IMG/VR virus record: IMGVR_UViG_3300048836_000117
Location: 1-39,210 of that record
Length of the DNA stretch: 39,210 nt
Source of the DNA: a virus
Strand: one strand, 5' to 3'
A model generated the notes under the pieces. That model was given only the letters and a program-made list of their open reading frames with translations. It was not told where the DNA came from and made no database searches. Made by a program: the position numbers and the translations under genes. Shown piece after piece: positions 29,355 through 38,061 of this stretch. The stretch's first letter is position 1. Every line of letters begins with the position of its first letter.

Positions 29355-29882
29355 ATGAGTACAGAACCTTTACAGAGCGATAACGTTCAACCAGTGACAG
29401 AAGCGGCAACCACGGTTACAGCACCGGTACAAGAAGCTGAAAAGCCAACCCTGACACAAGCACAGTTTGAAGCGGCATTGAAAGATCGTTTGGAACAAGA
29501 AAAACGACAACGGCAAAAAGCTGCTGACGAAGCGGCAAGCAAAGCGCGATCCGAAGAACTGGCCGCAAAAGAAGAGTGGAAAGTTTTAGCAGAGCAGCGA
29601 GAAAAAGAACTTGCTGAACTGAAAGACACACTCAACAAGCAAACTGTGAAAGAGTTGAAACGTGACATCGCTGCAAGCATCGGACTTCCGGATTATTTAG
29701 CGGAACGGCTGCAAGGCTCGACCAAGGAAGAACTGGAAGCGGACGCCAAAGCCATCTATGAAAAGTTGCCGAAGGAAGCGCAGAAACAGCGCACGCCTGG
29801 GGTACATCCGACAAACCCGGCTGGCAATGGCGAGTTAGCCAATGAAACCAAAGCCGAACGAATGAAGCGGCTCGGTTTTTAG
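29355..29882 (+). CDS. Scaffolding protein
   Basis: A 175-residue protein just upstream of the major capsid gene. After a Thr/Ala/Glu-rich N-terminus it forms a long charged coiled coil (ALKDRLEQEKRQRQKAADEAASKARSEELAAKEEWK) and ends in a basic tail (ETKAERMKRLGF). This is the usual composition of scaffolding proteins that guide procapsid assembly and then leave. GGGAG is 6 bases upstream. Confidence 0.75.
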   Translation: MSTEPLQSDNVQPVTEAATTVTAPVQEAEKPTLTQAQFEAALKDRLEQEKRQRQKAADEAASKARSEELAAKEEWKVLAEQREKELAELKDTLNKQTVKELKRDIAASIGLPDYLAERLQGSTKEELEADAKAIYEKLPKEAQKQRTPGVHPTNPAGNGELANETKAERMKRLGF

Positions 29883-29892
29883 GAGATAAACA

Positions 29893-30765
29893 ATGACAAT
29901 GAATACTTATGCAGCCGTATCGGCGATAGCACAAGATGTCCAAGATGATGCGATCTTTATCGTTCGCGAACTTGGATTGATGCAAAGGCTGGTAACTGTA
30001 CTGACCGACTTACGCGGAATGAATCCCCGCGTTGGTTATAAGTACAATTCTGGAACCGCAAAAGACATCGGTGAGTCTGATGACCTGACTAGTGATGCCT
30101 TCACTCCATCGGCAGATCAAACCCTGACGCCTTCAGAAATCGGAGAACAGTTTCTGGTTTTGGATAGCCGCGTTGAGTCTGAACTTCCTGAGAGCTGGAT
30201 GAATGATGCCTCACAGGAATTAGGGCTTGCTGCTCTTGACAAAGTAGAATCTGACTTAGTCAGTGAAATGGCAAACCTGACTGGTGGAACTATCGGAACC
30301 GCTGGCTCGGCGATTACCTGGGGATACTTAGCGGCTGCAATCGCTGTTGCTCGTGGTGTCAACAAAAACGCCGCAAAACCGCTGAACGCTGTTATCCACG
30401 GTTATCAATGGGCAGTATTAGCAAAAAGCGCTTCAATCGCTGGTGCTACTGTTGCCGCAACCGCTCCAGGTTTTCAGGAACAAATCACCCGAACCGGTGG
30501 ATCTGGTGTTTTGGTTGCTACTTTCATGGGCGTGCCGATCTACCAGACGTTTGCTGCTGTTGATAGCGGTATTGACTTTACTGGTGGCGTTTTCCCGCGT
30601 GAATCAATCGCGATTGACTGGCGGCGCATGATCCGCATTGAAGCTGAACGGGATGCTTCTCGGCGTGGTACTGAACTGAACATGAGCGGCGTTTATGCTC
30701 ATGGTGTGTGGCGGCCTGATCGTGGCGTGAAAATGATTTTTGACGCTGCAACCCCAACAAACTAG
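29893..30765 (+). CDS. Major capsid protein
   Basis: A 290-residue protein after the scaffold gene. IAQDVQDDAIFIVREL..., ALDKVESDLVSEM and the C-terminal FTGGVFPRESIAIDWRRMIRIEAERDASRRGTELNMSGVYAHGVWRPDRG fit HK97-fold capsid proteins (P domain and A domain strands), of usual length without a delta domain since scaffold is separate. GGAG is 7 bases upstream. It would form the icosahedral shell. Confidence 0.8.
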   Translation: MTMNTYAAVSAIAQDVQDDAIFIVRELGLMQRLVTVLTDLRGMNPRVGYKYNSGTAKDIGESDDLTSDAFTPSADQTLTPSEIGEQFLVLDSRVESELPESWMNDASQELGLAALDKVESDLVSEMANLTGGTIGTAGSAITWGYLAAAIAVARGVNKNAAKPLNAVIHGYQWAVLAKSASIAGATVAATAPGFQEQITRTGGSGVLVATFMGVPIYQTFAAVDSGIDFTGGVFPRESIAIDWRRMIRIEAERDASRRGTELNMSGVYAHGVWRPDRGVKMIFDAATPTN

Positions 30766-30775
30766 GAGGCTTATA

Positions 30776-31180
30776 ATGTCACAAGATACCCGTATTTTGA
30801 CCGTGTTGATCCCCGATCCCGGTGCTGATAACAAGCAGATTTTCTTGATGAAAGCGCCGTCTGATTTGAATGGTGGTGGGTGCCGTATCGTTGCCGCGTC
30901 TGCTATCAATGGCGCCGCAACTGGCGCAGGTACTTCTTTCAGCTTTGGGCTATTGAAGTATTCAGGCGCTGGCACTCCTGCCGTAAACGGGACTATTGCT
31001 CCCGCTATCGGTGGAACCGCTGCAACCATTTGGGCGGCTGGCGTTCCTCAAGCGTTTGTTTTGGACGATGACTATACCTTCCTTGATGCCGGTGAATATC
31101 TGGTGTTGGACTACCAGGAAGATAATGCAAGCGCTCCGACAAACTGCACAGTTACCATCCATTACCTGCTCGGCAAGTAA
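30776..31180 (+). CDS. Capsid decoration-type protein
   Basis: The start at 30776 has AGGAGG upstream. The 134-residue product is beta-rich and Gly/Ala-rich (VIPDPGADNKQIFLMKAP..., GAATGAGTSFSFGLLKYSG, EYLVLDYQEDNASAPTNCTVTIHYLLG). Location directly after the major capsid gene and predicted small beta fold suggest a head decoration or cement protein; not proven. Confidence 0.5.
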   Translation: MSQDTRILTVLIPDPGADNKQIFLMKAPSDLNGGGCRIVAASAINGAATGAGTSFSFGLLKYSGAGTPAVNGTIAPAIGGTAATIWAAGVPQAFVLDDDYTFLDAGEYLVLDYQEDNASAPTNCTVTIHYLLGK

Positions 31181-31204
31181 TCTAAAGTAGCGCGTAGTAA
31201 TATG

Positions 31205-31242
31205 ATATACTTGGTATGTAAAGTACCAAGTATATTTTATTT
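31205..31242 (+). terminator. 12-bp hairpin terminator after the capsid genes
   Basis: ATATACTTGGTA and TACCAAGTATAT form a perfect 12-bp stem with a 7-base loop, then TTTATTT. A TGATATACT extended -10 overlaps the first arm, so reading may end and restart here. Confidence 0.7.
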
Positions 31243-31253
31243 ATGGAGGTAAA

Positions 31254-33191
31254 ATGAAAATTCAATGGATGTCAAACAGCCCTTGGGCTTGTACTGGTTA
31301 CGGTGTGCAAACAAAAATATTCACTCCGCGTATCAAAGCGTTAGGGCATGACGTGAACATATTCGCTTTTTATGGACTTGAGGGCGGCGTGCTGAAATGG
31401 CACGGCATGAACGTTTTCCCGCGTCATGCTCATATTTATGGGCAGGACATTGTAAGCAGTCATGCAGAAAGCACGAACAGACAGGTTATTATCAGTCTGA
31501 TGGATGCCTGGGTGTTCCAATCGTCACAGATCAAGAACAAAAATATCAAGTGGATACCTTGGTTTCCAATTGACAGCGAACCAATACCTGGACCGGTAGG
31601 CGATTCGGTACGCACGGCATACAAGCGGATTGTGTTCAGCAAGTTTGGCGAACGAATGACGAATGATGCCGGTATGGATTGCTATTATGTACCGCATGGC
31701 GTTGAAACAAATATCTACAAACCGCTTGACATGGCAGAATGCAGGGAAAAACAGAAGCTACCCAAAGACGCCTTTATTATCGGCATGGTTGCGGCTAACA
31801 AAGGCAACCCACCGCGTAAGGCGTTTTATGCTCATTTACAGGCGTTCGCAGAGTTCAAGCGGCGTCACCCGGATGCTTTTCTTTATCTGCATACTAACAG
31901 CGGGGAACATGGAGAATACCAATCAGTAAACCTTCCGGCGTTCGCTGCTTTCCTTGGGTTGGAACGTGACAAGGATTACGCAATTGCAAACAATTACCGC
32001 ATGGCAGTAGGCGGTTACAATGATCAGGACATGGTCGAGTTGTACAATTCGTTTGACGTGCATCTTCTGGTAAGTATGGGCGAGGGATTTGGAGTACCGA
32101 TCCTTGAGGCTCAATCGTGCGGCTGTCCTGTTATCGTTGGGGATTGGACGGCAATGAGCGAGTTGTGCTTTAGCGGTTATATGGTAGACAAGAAAGATGC
32201 TGACCCGTGGTTTACTGATTTGGGAGCGTACCAATGGAACCCACGCGCTTATGCGATTGTAGACAAACTCGAAGCAATGTACAAGCGCAAAGGAAATCAG
32301 AATTGGCGCAGGCGTGCGCGTGAAGGCGCATTGGCTTATGACGCTGACCTTGTCACAGAGAAATACTGGAAACCTGTACTGGAAGAAATCGAAGCCAACC
32401 TTCCGGAAGCAACAAAAAACATGGTTGCAAAATTCCACACTCATTCATGGTCAAAAACAGGGCTATGGAATAAAGACGGTACGATCAGCGTGCCTTGCGA
32501 AGATCCAAAGTGCATGGATGAATTGATTTTCAATCTGACAACCAACGCGCAGAATATCGTAGTAAAAGGGTTCAATCTTTCACCAAACGGAATTGATCTT
32601 GACATTGAAGATGACCCGACCGGATCGGTTGCTAAAATAGTTTGTCGTGAGATTGAGAGAGATTACGATCTTGATCTTGACTTCAAAGATGGTGACATAG
32701 TGATTGACATCGGCGCGCAGGTTGGGATTGTGTCATGCTATCTTGGCAAGAAATATCCCAACATAAAAATACTGGCATTTGAGCCGGTCAAGGGAAACTA
32801 CGACAGACTTATGCGCAACATAAAGGAAAACGCAATAAACAATGTTGCTACTTTTGACATGGCGATAACTGGTGACGGTCGAGATATTTGTATGAGTGGC
32901 AATGTTCACGAAAACAGCGGATCGTGTAATATCTACGGAGATACCGGAGAAAATGTAAAGAGTCTTACTCTAAAAAATATATTTGATACATTAGATATTG
33001 ACCGCGTAAAACTTCTCAAGATAGATTGTGAAGGCGCTGAATATGAAATCCTTGAAGCCTTCCCTGAACTGCTCGACCGAATTGACGCTATCCGTGGTGA
33101 AATTCACCCAATGGAAGGCAAAAGCCAATCTGACCTGATGCTGTATATCAAAGACCATATCAAAGACGTAAAGATGACGGTGCTGACATGA
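31254..33191 (+). CDS. Glycosyltransferase (GT4-like) fused to an FkbM-type methyltransferase
   Basis: A 645-residue two-domain enzyme. Residues 1-390 form a GT-B glycosyltransferase: N-terminal WMSNSPWACTGYG, YYVPHGVETNIYKP, then MGEGFGVPILEAQSCGCPVI, the GT4 donor-binding signature. About 435-645 form an FkbM-family methyltransferase: DGDIVIDIGAQVGIVSCYLG (SAM site), FEPVKGNYDRL and LLKIDCEGAEYEILE. A sugar transfer followed by O-methylation is the likely chemistry. It opens a four-gene cassette inside the head genes. GGAGG is 5 bases upstream. Confidence 0.8.
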   Translation: MKIQWMSNSPWACTGYGVQTKIFTPRIKALGHDVNIFAFYGLEGGVLKWHGMNVFPRHAHIYGQDIVSSHAESTNRQVIISLMDAWVFQSSQIKNKNIKWIPWFPIDSEPIPGPVGDSVRTAYKRIVFSKFGERMTNDAGMDCYYVPHGVETNIYKPLDMAECREKQKLPKDAFIIGMVAANKGNPPRKAFYAHLQAFAEFKRRHPDAFLYLHTNSGEHGEYQSVNLPAFAAFLGLERDKDYAIANNYRMAVGGYNDQDMVELYNSFDVHLLVSMGEGFGVPILEAQSCGCPVIVGDWTAMSELCFSGYMVDKKDADPWFTDLGAYQWNPRAYAIVDKLEAMYKRKGNQNWRRRAREGALAYDADLVTEKYWKPVLEEIEANLPEATKNMVAKFHTHSWSKTGLWNKDGTISVPCEDPKCMDELIFNLTTNAQNIVVKGFNLSPNGIDLDIEDDPTGSVAKIVCREIERDYDLDLDFKDGDIVIDIGAQVGIVSCYLGKKYPNIKILAFEPVKGNYDRLMRNIKENAINNVATFDMAITGDGRDICMSGNVHENSGSCNIYGDTGENVKSLTLKNIFDTLDIDRVKLLKIDCEGAEYEILEAFPELLDRIDAIRGEIHPMEGKSQSDLMLYIKDHIKDVKMTVLT

Positions 33192-33808
33192 TTAGTATTA
33201 TCACACCTTGGCACAACTGTTCGGAGTTATGCGATATGTATGAGCGCTCTCACGGGGGCGCTCAAATCATCACGATTGACAATGCAAGCGAACCAGAACA
33301 CGCAAAGAAAATCCGTGAAATGACTGAACGAATGGGCGGCGTGTATATTCGCAACCGTAAAAATAACCTGTTTGCGAAGGCTAACAATCAAGGGTATAGG
33401 CTGGCATCCAATAACGTTGTTATGTTTCTCAACAGCGATACAATGGGCGTCGCTGGTTGGGTTTACAGCGTAGAGGATGATGTACATGATGGAGCATTGT
33501 ACGGCGTGAGTGCCGGTACTCGCTATGTGGCAGGTAAGTCTATCCCATATCTTGAGGGCTGGTGCATGGCCGCTACTCGCAACACATGGGATAAGGTCGG
33601 GCTGTGGAATGAAAAACTACCAGGCATGTACTACGAAGATAATATCTTGTGCATTGAAGCGCTGAAAAAGAAGGTCAATCTTTTGGTTTGTCAATGGCAA
33701 GTAGAACACATGAACAACTACACAACCAACAGGACAAAAGGAACGCTAGACAAGGTAAGCGAGAACAAAGCAGAGTTTGAAAGGATGGTGAAAGAATGGA
33801 AAAAGTAA
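33188..33808 (+). CDS. GT2-type glycosyltransferase
   Basis: A 206-residue GT-A enzyme: SIITPWHNCSEL, ITIDNASEPE, NNLFAKANNQGYRLASNNVVMFLNSDT (donor-binding loop with an Asn-Ser-Asp metal motif in place of DxD) and GMYYEDNILCIEALKK (catalytic base region). It has the minimal GT2 core without a membrane segment. ATGA overlap with the upstream enzyme points to a shared pathway. Confidence 0.75.
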   Translation: MISIITPWHNCSELCDMYERSHGGAQIITIDNASEPEHAKKIREMTERMGGVYIRNRKNNLFAKANNQGYRLASNNVVMFLNSDTMGVAGWVYSVEDDVHDGALYGVSAGTRYVAGKSIPYLEGWCMAATRNTWDKVGLWNEKLPGMYYEDNILCIEALKKKVNLLVCQWQVEHMNNYTTNRTKGTLDKVSENKAEFERMVKEWKK

Positions 33809-34350
33809 ATCCGTTTTTGACGATCTACACACCGACATACAAACGACCAAAGGCGCTTGAGGTGTGCAAACAGTCTATTGAAGCGCAAACCTACGATGAA
33901 CAAATTGAATGGATACTTATTGCAGACACGGTAGGCATTGGAATACCAGGCGTTTATGCTGATGTAGTCAACCATGTTGACAAGGTACACGGCGATTACG
34001 TTCTATTCCTGTCTGACGATGATTACATTTCAGATGCAAAATTTGTGCAAAAATTGCATGATTTTGTCAAAAACAACGATAATCCTGCTGTCGTAGTGTA
34101 CAGCATTGAAAAATCAGGACGTATCCTGCCGACATGGATGAATAGTGAACCACAACTAGGACACATTGATTTATCCAATTTCGTTGTACGATCTGACGTG
34201 TGGAAAGAACACGCCGACAAATGGGGTAGGCGTTACGAAGGCGATTATGATTTTATCCGCGCTCTCTGGGATATGCGTTATCGTTTCACATGGATGCATG
34301 GTGATGTCTGTATAAAAGCACAACGAATAAGTAGAGGATTACCGGAATGA
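33796..34350 (+). CDS. Short GT2-like glycosyltransferase
   Basis: A 184-residue protein: FLTIYTPTYKRPKALEVCKQSIEAQTY, then DYVLFLSDDDYISDAKFVQKL with a DDD metal motif, and GRRYEGDYDFIRALW. Fits a compact GT-A enzyme. The central strand (EWILIADTVG) retains the nucleotide-site pattern. It overlaps its neighbours by 13 and 4 bases in the same operon. Confidence 0.7.
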   Translation: MEKVNPFLTIYTPTYKRPKALEVCKQSIEAQTYDEQIEWILIADTVGIGIPGVYADVVNHVDKVHGDYVLFLSDDDYISDAKFVQKLHDFVKNNDNPAVVVYSIEKSGRILPTWMNSEPQLGHIDLSNFVVRSDVWKEHADKWGRRYEGDYDFIRALWDMRYRFTWMHGDVCIKAQRISRGLPE

Positions 34351-35402
34351 ACTATATTGACCCTACAAACAAACTACTGAAACACATTGACAGAATAGCG
34401 GAAATACAGGCTGGCGGTCATCCGGCACCTGTCAATGTAGAGATTGACTTATCAAACCGCTGTAATCTTGGTTGCGCTGGTTGCCACTTTTCACACACGC
34501 ACACGCGCGGGCATTTTGGTAATGTTGCCAACGTGAGCACGGTTGGCGATCTGATGGATATATCATTGATCAGAAAAATAATTGTTGATCTTTGGCACAA
34601 CGGCGTACGTTCTATCACATGGACAGGCGGCGGGGAGCCAACACTTCATCCGCGGTTTGATGAAGTGATTGAATCGACACACGCAATTGGATTGGCTCAA
34701 GGCATTTATACCAACGGGACACAGATTACACCTAAACGCGCTGAACTGATGAAGAAAAGCATGGATTGGGTTTATGTTTCTTTGGATCGTGCAGACCGTG
34801 AAACATACAAAGAGTACAAAAAAGCTGACGCGTTTGAAAAGGCACTCGCAGGAATTGAAAACCTTGTCAATGCTGACGGTAACGCTACAATCGGAGTAGG
34901 ATTTTTGTTATCGCGTCAATCGTTACCGTATGCGCGGGATATGCTCGATTTAGGTCAGGATTTAGGCGTAGATTATATCCAATTCAGGCCAGAGATCAGC
35001 TTTGACTTTGACAATCAGTCAAGCGGTCCAGAAGATAACGCATGGATAAAAGCGGCTATCATGTGGCTTGACGGTGTGAAAGGTGAGCGCAAAGTAAACG
35101 TTGACGTTAGCCGGTTTGAAATGTACCGCAATTGGAAAGGACATGGATATAAAACATGTCACTGGTCACAGATGCAAACCGTAATTACGCCGAACGGTAA
35201 AGTTTGGACGTGCGTCAATCGGCGCGGATTTGAAGGCGATTGTATCGGGGATCTGACACAAGAAACATTTGCCGAAGTCTGGCAGAAAAGTTGTGCTAAA
35301 ATAGTAGATAGTAAGTGCCGTGTGATGTGCAGGGGACACATACCAAACCTTACATTGGATCACATGATGAAAGAACGAACAGGACATGATAATTTTGTAT
35401 AA
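34347..35402 (+). CDS. Radical SAM enzyme with SPASM-like C-terminus
   Basis: A 351-residue protein. LSNRCNLGCAGCHF gives the CxxxCxxC iron-sulphur motif (Cys39, 43, 46). TWTGGGEPTLHPRF is the GGE SAM-binding motif, and IYTNGTQI and VSLDRADRETY are typical strands. The C-terminal part (CHWSQMQTVITPNGKVWTC, GDCIGDL, CRVMCRG) has extra Cys as in SPASM or twitch domains binding additional clusters. Such enzymes modify peptides, proteins or sugars. With the upstream glycosyltransferases it forms a cassette likely to modify a virion or host surface component; the substrate is unknown. Confidence 0.85.
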   Translation: MNYIDPTNKLLKHIDRIAEIQAGGHPAPVNVEIDLSNRCNLGCAGCHFSHTHTRGHFGNVANVSTVGDLMDISLIRKIIVDLWHNGVRSITWTGGGEPTLHPRFDEVIESTHAIGLAQGIYTNGTQITPKRAELMKKSMDWVYVSLDRADRETYKEYKKADAFEKALAGIENLVNADGNATIGVGFLLSRQSLPYARDMLDLGQDLGVDYIQFRPEISFDFDNQSSGPEDNAWIKAAIMWLDGVKGERKVNVDVSRFEMYRNWKGHGYKTCHWSQMQTVITPNGKVWTCVNRRGFEGDCIGDLTQETFAEVWQKSCAKIVDSKCRVMCRGHIPNLTLDHMMKERTGHDNFV

Positions 35403-35411
35403 GGCGGTAAT

Positions 35412-36011
35412 ATGACAGCAAGAGTGACAATGGCTGATTTGATAACAAAAGTGCGAAGCATGACCAGCGCCGGGACTGCTGATTATACGATTGCTGGTAC
35501 GTTATACTGGACGGATGACCAGATTGAAGATCACCTGGACGTTACTCAAAAAAATGTAAACTACCAGCCGATGCACGCAGTTCCAACTTACGGAATAGGC
35601 GGAGCTGTTACTTACACAGAATATCAAACAGGTATGAGAAATTGGGAGAAGTCGCCAATTGTGCAGGACGAAGGCGGTACAACGCTTACAGCAGGGACTT
35701 CAACAGGCAATTATGCGTTTGACGATGTAACCGGCGTAGTAGATTTTGTGGGTGACACAGAAGGAAAGACGCGCTACATTACGGGTTATGTTTACAATCC
35801 TGAACAGGCGGCAAGCGCAATCTGGGCTGAGAAGGCGTCACAGACGGCGGCATTATTTGACTTCTCAACGGATAACCACTCTATCAAACGCTCACAGATG
35901 CGGGAAAGCTATCTTGAGATGGCACGCTTTTACAAGAACAAGGCAGGTGTTGGCATGGTAAGACTGGTCAGATCAGACGATGTTAGCGAGCGCAATGGAG
36001 CGGAACGATGA
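35412..36011 (+). CDS. Head-tail connector (adaptor-type) protein
   Basis: A 199-residue protein, first after the modification cassette. An N-terminal helix (MADLITKVRSMTSAGTADYTI) with WTDDQIEDHLDVTQKNV is typical of connector proteins of the gp6/gp15 type. A beta insertion and a C-terminal helical tail (KRSQMRESYLEMARFYKNKAG) follow. Position before stopper and tail completion genes supports the role. Confidence 0.6.
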   Translation: MTARVTMADLITKVRSMTSAGTADYTIAGTLYWTDDQIEDHLDVTQKNVNYQPMHAVPTYGIGGAVTYTEYQTGMRNWEKSPIVQDEGGTTLTAGTSTGNYAFDDVTGVVDFVGDTEGKTRYITGYVYNPEQAASAIWAEKASQTAALFDFSTDNHSIKRSQMRESYLEMARFYKNKAGVGMVRLVRSDDVSERNGAER

Positions 36012-36355
36012 CATTATCCAACGCTGAACTTGAGATCATGCGGGCTGATATCGAAGCGCTGTTGCCTGATACGTGTAGTATTATATCTGTTACGCTGACA
36101 AGTAACGGAGCCGGAGGGTTTACCGAGTCGTTTGGTACGGCGTCAGCATCATGCAGAAAAGACACAAAGACGGTTCTCGCAGTTGATAGCGGCGGTGTAG
36201 TCAATACGACTTACGCTGAGATGATAACGCTCCCATGGGATACAACGATTGCGAACACGTCAAGAATTGTACACGGCGGAAACACTTATAAGGTTATCGG
36301 TGTAACGGATGGCTCTTGGTTGTGCATTAAGCGGGTAGAGGTACGCAAGATATGA
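36008..36355 (+). CDS. Head closure / stopper-type protein
   Basis: A 115-residue protein with MRADIEALLPDTCSIISVTLTSNGAGG, AEMITLPWDTTI and VHGGNTYKVIGVTDGSWLCIKRVEV. A small beta barrel of this pattern between connector and gp10-like proteins is typical of the head-closure (gp16/stopper) class. ATGA overlaps both neighbours. Confidence 0.6.
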   Translation: MTLSNAELEIMRADIEALLPDTCSIISVTLTSNGAGGFTESFGTASASCRKDTKTVLAVDSGGVVNTTYAEMITLPWDTTIANTSRIVHGGNTYKVIGVTDGSWLCIKRVEVRKI

Positions 36356-36768
36356 CCGATGGAATGGTGTTAGACACCAAAGAAGTTGACCGAATAATGC
36401 GAGTGCTAAAGATCAACGAAAAGCAACTCGGCAAGGTTATTGCGTTTGAAGCCGAAGCAGAAATGAAGAAACGCGCAGCGGTTGACACATCGGCAATGAG
36501 AAATTCTATCTATGTCGTGACGCAGGATGAGGACGGTTATGGAATGGCAAGCGGCGAAGCAAGAGGCAACAACGACAAAGTAGAAACGTCACCACATCCA
36601 AAGCCTACCGGTGACACGCTGGCTAATGTTGGACCGTCAGTGAACTATGCAGAGTTTGTCGAGTTTGGAACGTCAAAGATGGCTGCGCAACCTTTTGTAG
36701 TTCCTGGTGCTGAAACAGTGTTCAACAAATTCAATAATGGCGAGTTCTGGAATGGGTTGGTAAAATGA
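36352..36768 (+). CDS. HK97 gp10-like tail completion protein
   Basis: A 138-residue protein with FEAEAEMKKRAAVDTSAMRNSIYVVTQD and NVGPSVNYAEFVEFGTSKMAAQPFVVPG. The 'VxTGxLRxSI ... YxxxxEFGT ... QPFxxPA' pattern is that of the HK97 gp10 family that joins tail to head. ATGA overlaps on both sides. Confidence 0.8.
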   Translation: MTDGMVLDTKEVDRIMRVLKINEKQLGKVIAFEAEAEMKKRAAVDTSAMRNSIYVVTQDEDGYGMASGEARGNNDKVETSPHPKPTGDTLANVGPSVNYAEFVEFGTSKMAAQPFVVPGAETVFNKFNNGEFWNGLVK

Positions 36769-37190
36769 GCAGCGCAAAAGAATTGACTGTTACGGCGATA
36801 TACTCGAAGTTGTCCACTGATAGCACATTGGCAAACATGTTGGCTGATGGAGTAAATTCGGTTTTCCACCTGTCTGGTCCAAAAGATAGCACTTTTCCGT
36901 ATGTGGTTTATAGCTGGCATGATGGCGGTGACGAAAACGAAACGCAATCAGATAGTTATAACTGGCTTTGGTTTATTCGCGCTTATGCCAACACGCCAGC
37001 GGGAGCCGCAACAGCCGGGACAATACACGACAGGATCAAGGCACTTTTACATAACGGAACGCTCACAGTGACAGGTTACACTACTGTTACAATAGAGTTG
37101 TATAATGATTATGAGGCTAGCTACATGGAAGATGACGGTAGTCAATCATTTGTAGTCGGTGGATTATATCGAATAATTTTGGATAACTAG
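36765..37190 (+). CDS. Tail terminator protein (DUF3168-type)
   Basis: A 141-residue protein: VTAIYSKLSTDSTLANMLADGVNSVFHLSGPKDSTFPYVVYSWHDGGDEN, then a TAGTIHDRIKALLHNGTLTV helix and a beta end. This is the usual DUF3168 tail terminator, which caps the tail tube before joining the head. It follows the gp10-like gene with an ATGA overlap. Confidence 0.75.
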   Translation: MSSAKELTVTAIYSKLSTDSTLANMLADGVNSVFHLSGPKDSTFPYVVYSWHDGGDENETQSDSYNWLWFIRAYANTPAGAATAGTIHDRIKALLHNGTLTVTGYTTVTIELYNDYEASYMEDDGSQSFVVGGLYRIILDN

Positions 37191-37200
37191 GAGAAATAAG

Positions 37201-37605
37201 ATGGCAAAATTCAATGGCAAGGGTCTAATTGTGAACTGGATTTACTCTGGCGGTACGGTTGTTTTGAGTGGCAACTCTACTCAATTCACCTTCAATCAGT
37301 CAGGCGCTTTGTACGAAGCGACCGCCGGTGCTGATGCTGCAAAGAACTTTGTAACCGGTGAGCTTGACAGCTCGGCAAGTTTAGCGGCTAGGCATGAAGC
37401 CGGTGGCACTGCGCTTTATAATGCGCTGTTGGCAAATACAGCCGGAACGCTTATTATCGCCCCGGAAGGTACAGCCGCAACAAAACAGAAAATCACCATG
37501 CCCGCAATCAGTCAAGGCGCTGGTCTGAATATCCCCTACAACAACGTAGTGGATTTGTCTTGCTCATGGCAGGGTAACGGGACTGTGACCTATGGTGCAT
37601 ACTAA
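37201..37605 (+). CDS. Major tail tube protein
   Basis: A 134-residue beta-rich protein (FNGKGLIVNWIYSGGTVVLSG, SSASLAARHEAGGTALYNALLANTAGTLIIAPEGTAATKQKITMPAI, PYNNVVDLSCSWQGNGTVTYGAY) directly before the tail chaperones. Size and the terminal VDLSCSWQGNGT strand fit small tail tube proteins. GGAG is about 6 bases upstream. It would form the stacked tube around the tape measure. Confidence 0.75.
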   Translation: MAKFNGKGLIVNWIYSGGTVVLSGNSTQFTFNQSGALYEATAGADAAKNFVTGELDSSASLAARHEAGGTALYNALLANTAGTLIIAPEGTAATKQKITMPAISQGAGLNIPYNNVVDLSCSWQGNGTVTYGAY

Positions 37606-37858
37606 AACGATCACGCTGCCAACGCTCGGAACGCAAGTCACCATTGACTTGTCTAAGATCACGATGCGCGAATGGCGTTCGTTGTTTGACAAAGAGCAAG
37701 CGCAGGAAGTTGACGATGCAATCATGTCTAAAATCTTAGGAATTGAAAGCATCCTTGATTTGTCTTTTGCTGATTCGCGCTTTGCAACAGACAGCGCAAT
37801 GCAATTCGCTCTTGAGTATGCACAACACGCAACGGACACCGCAGACCCAAAAGCCTAA
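37592..37858 (+). CDS. Tail assembly chaperone, short form (G-like)
   Basis: An 88-residue acidic helical protein (ITMREWRSLFDKEQAQEVDDAIMSKILGIESILDL) overlapping the tube gene by 14 bases. Near its end the frame reads CCA-AAA preceded by C, a perfect -1 slip heptamer. Such G proteins, with their frameshifted GT form, bind the tape measure and tube subunits during assembly. Confidence 0.75.
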   Translation: MVHTKTITLPTLGTQVTIDLSKITMREWRSLFDKEQAQEVDDAIMSKILGIESILDLSFADSRFATDSAMQFALEYAQHATDTADPKA

Positions 37859-38061
37859 GCGCCCGCGTGAGCGCGTCAATATTATTTGGTGATAACGCCC
37901 CGGTAGAACTTTCCGAGTGGAACTTGGCAGAAAGGTTCGGCTGGGGTGTTGAATATGTAAGACAGTTACCGATAATTGACGTTTGGGAATTGATGCAAGT
38001 AGACGACGGGCGCAAGAAAGCACGTAGCGAAGGAAAGCAGGAACCATGGGAAAACAGATAG
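37592..38061 (+). CDS. Tail assembly chaperone, frameshifted long form (GT-like)
   Basis: A -1 frameshift at 37846-37852 joins 87 codons of the G-like frame to the frame ending at 38061, giving about 156 residues. The T part (SASILFGDNAPVELSEWNLAERFGWGVEYVRQLPIIDVWELM) is open only in the -1 frame. It has no ATG, and its first possible start (GTG at 37867) lies after the slip. A WELMQVDDGRKKARSEG end resembles T domains just upstream of tape measure genes. Confidence 0.75.
37846..37852 (+). promoter_or_regulatory. Slippery heptamer CCCAAAA for -1 frameshifting
   Basis: C-CCA-AAA in the zero frame is the X-XXY-YYZ pattern. Six bases later a GCGC...GCGC hairpin (about 37859-37874) could stimulate the shift. 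The zero-frame stop TAA is at 37856-37858. Confidence 0.75.
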
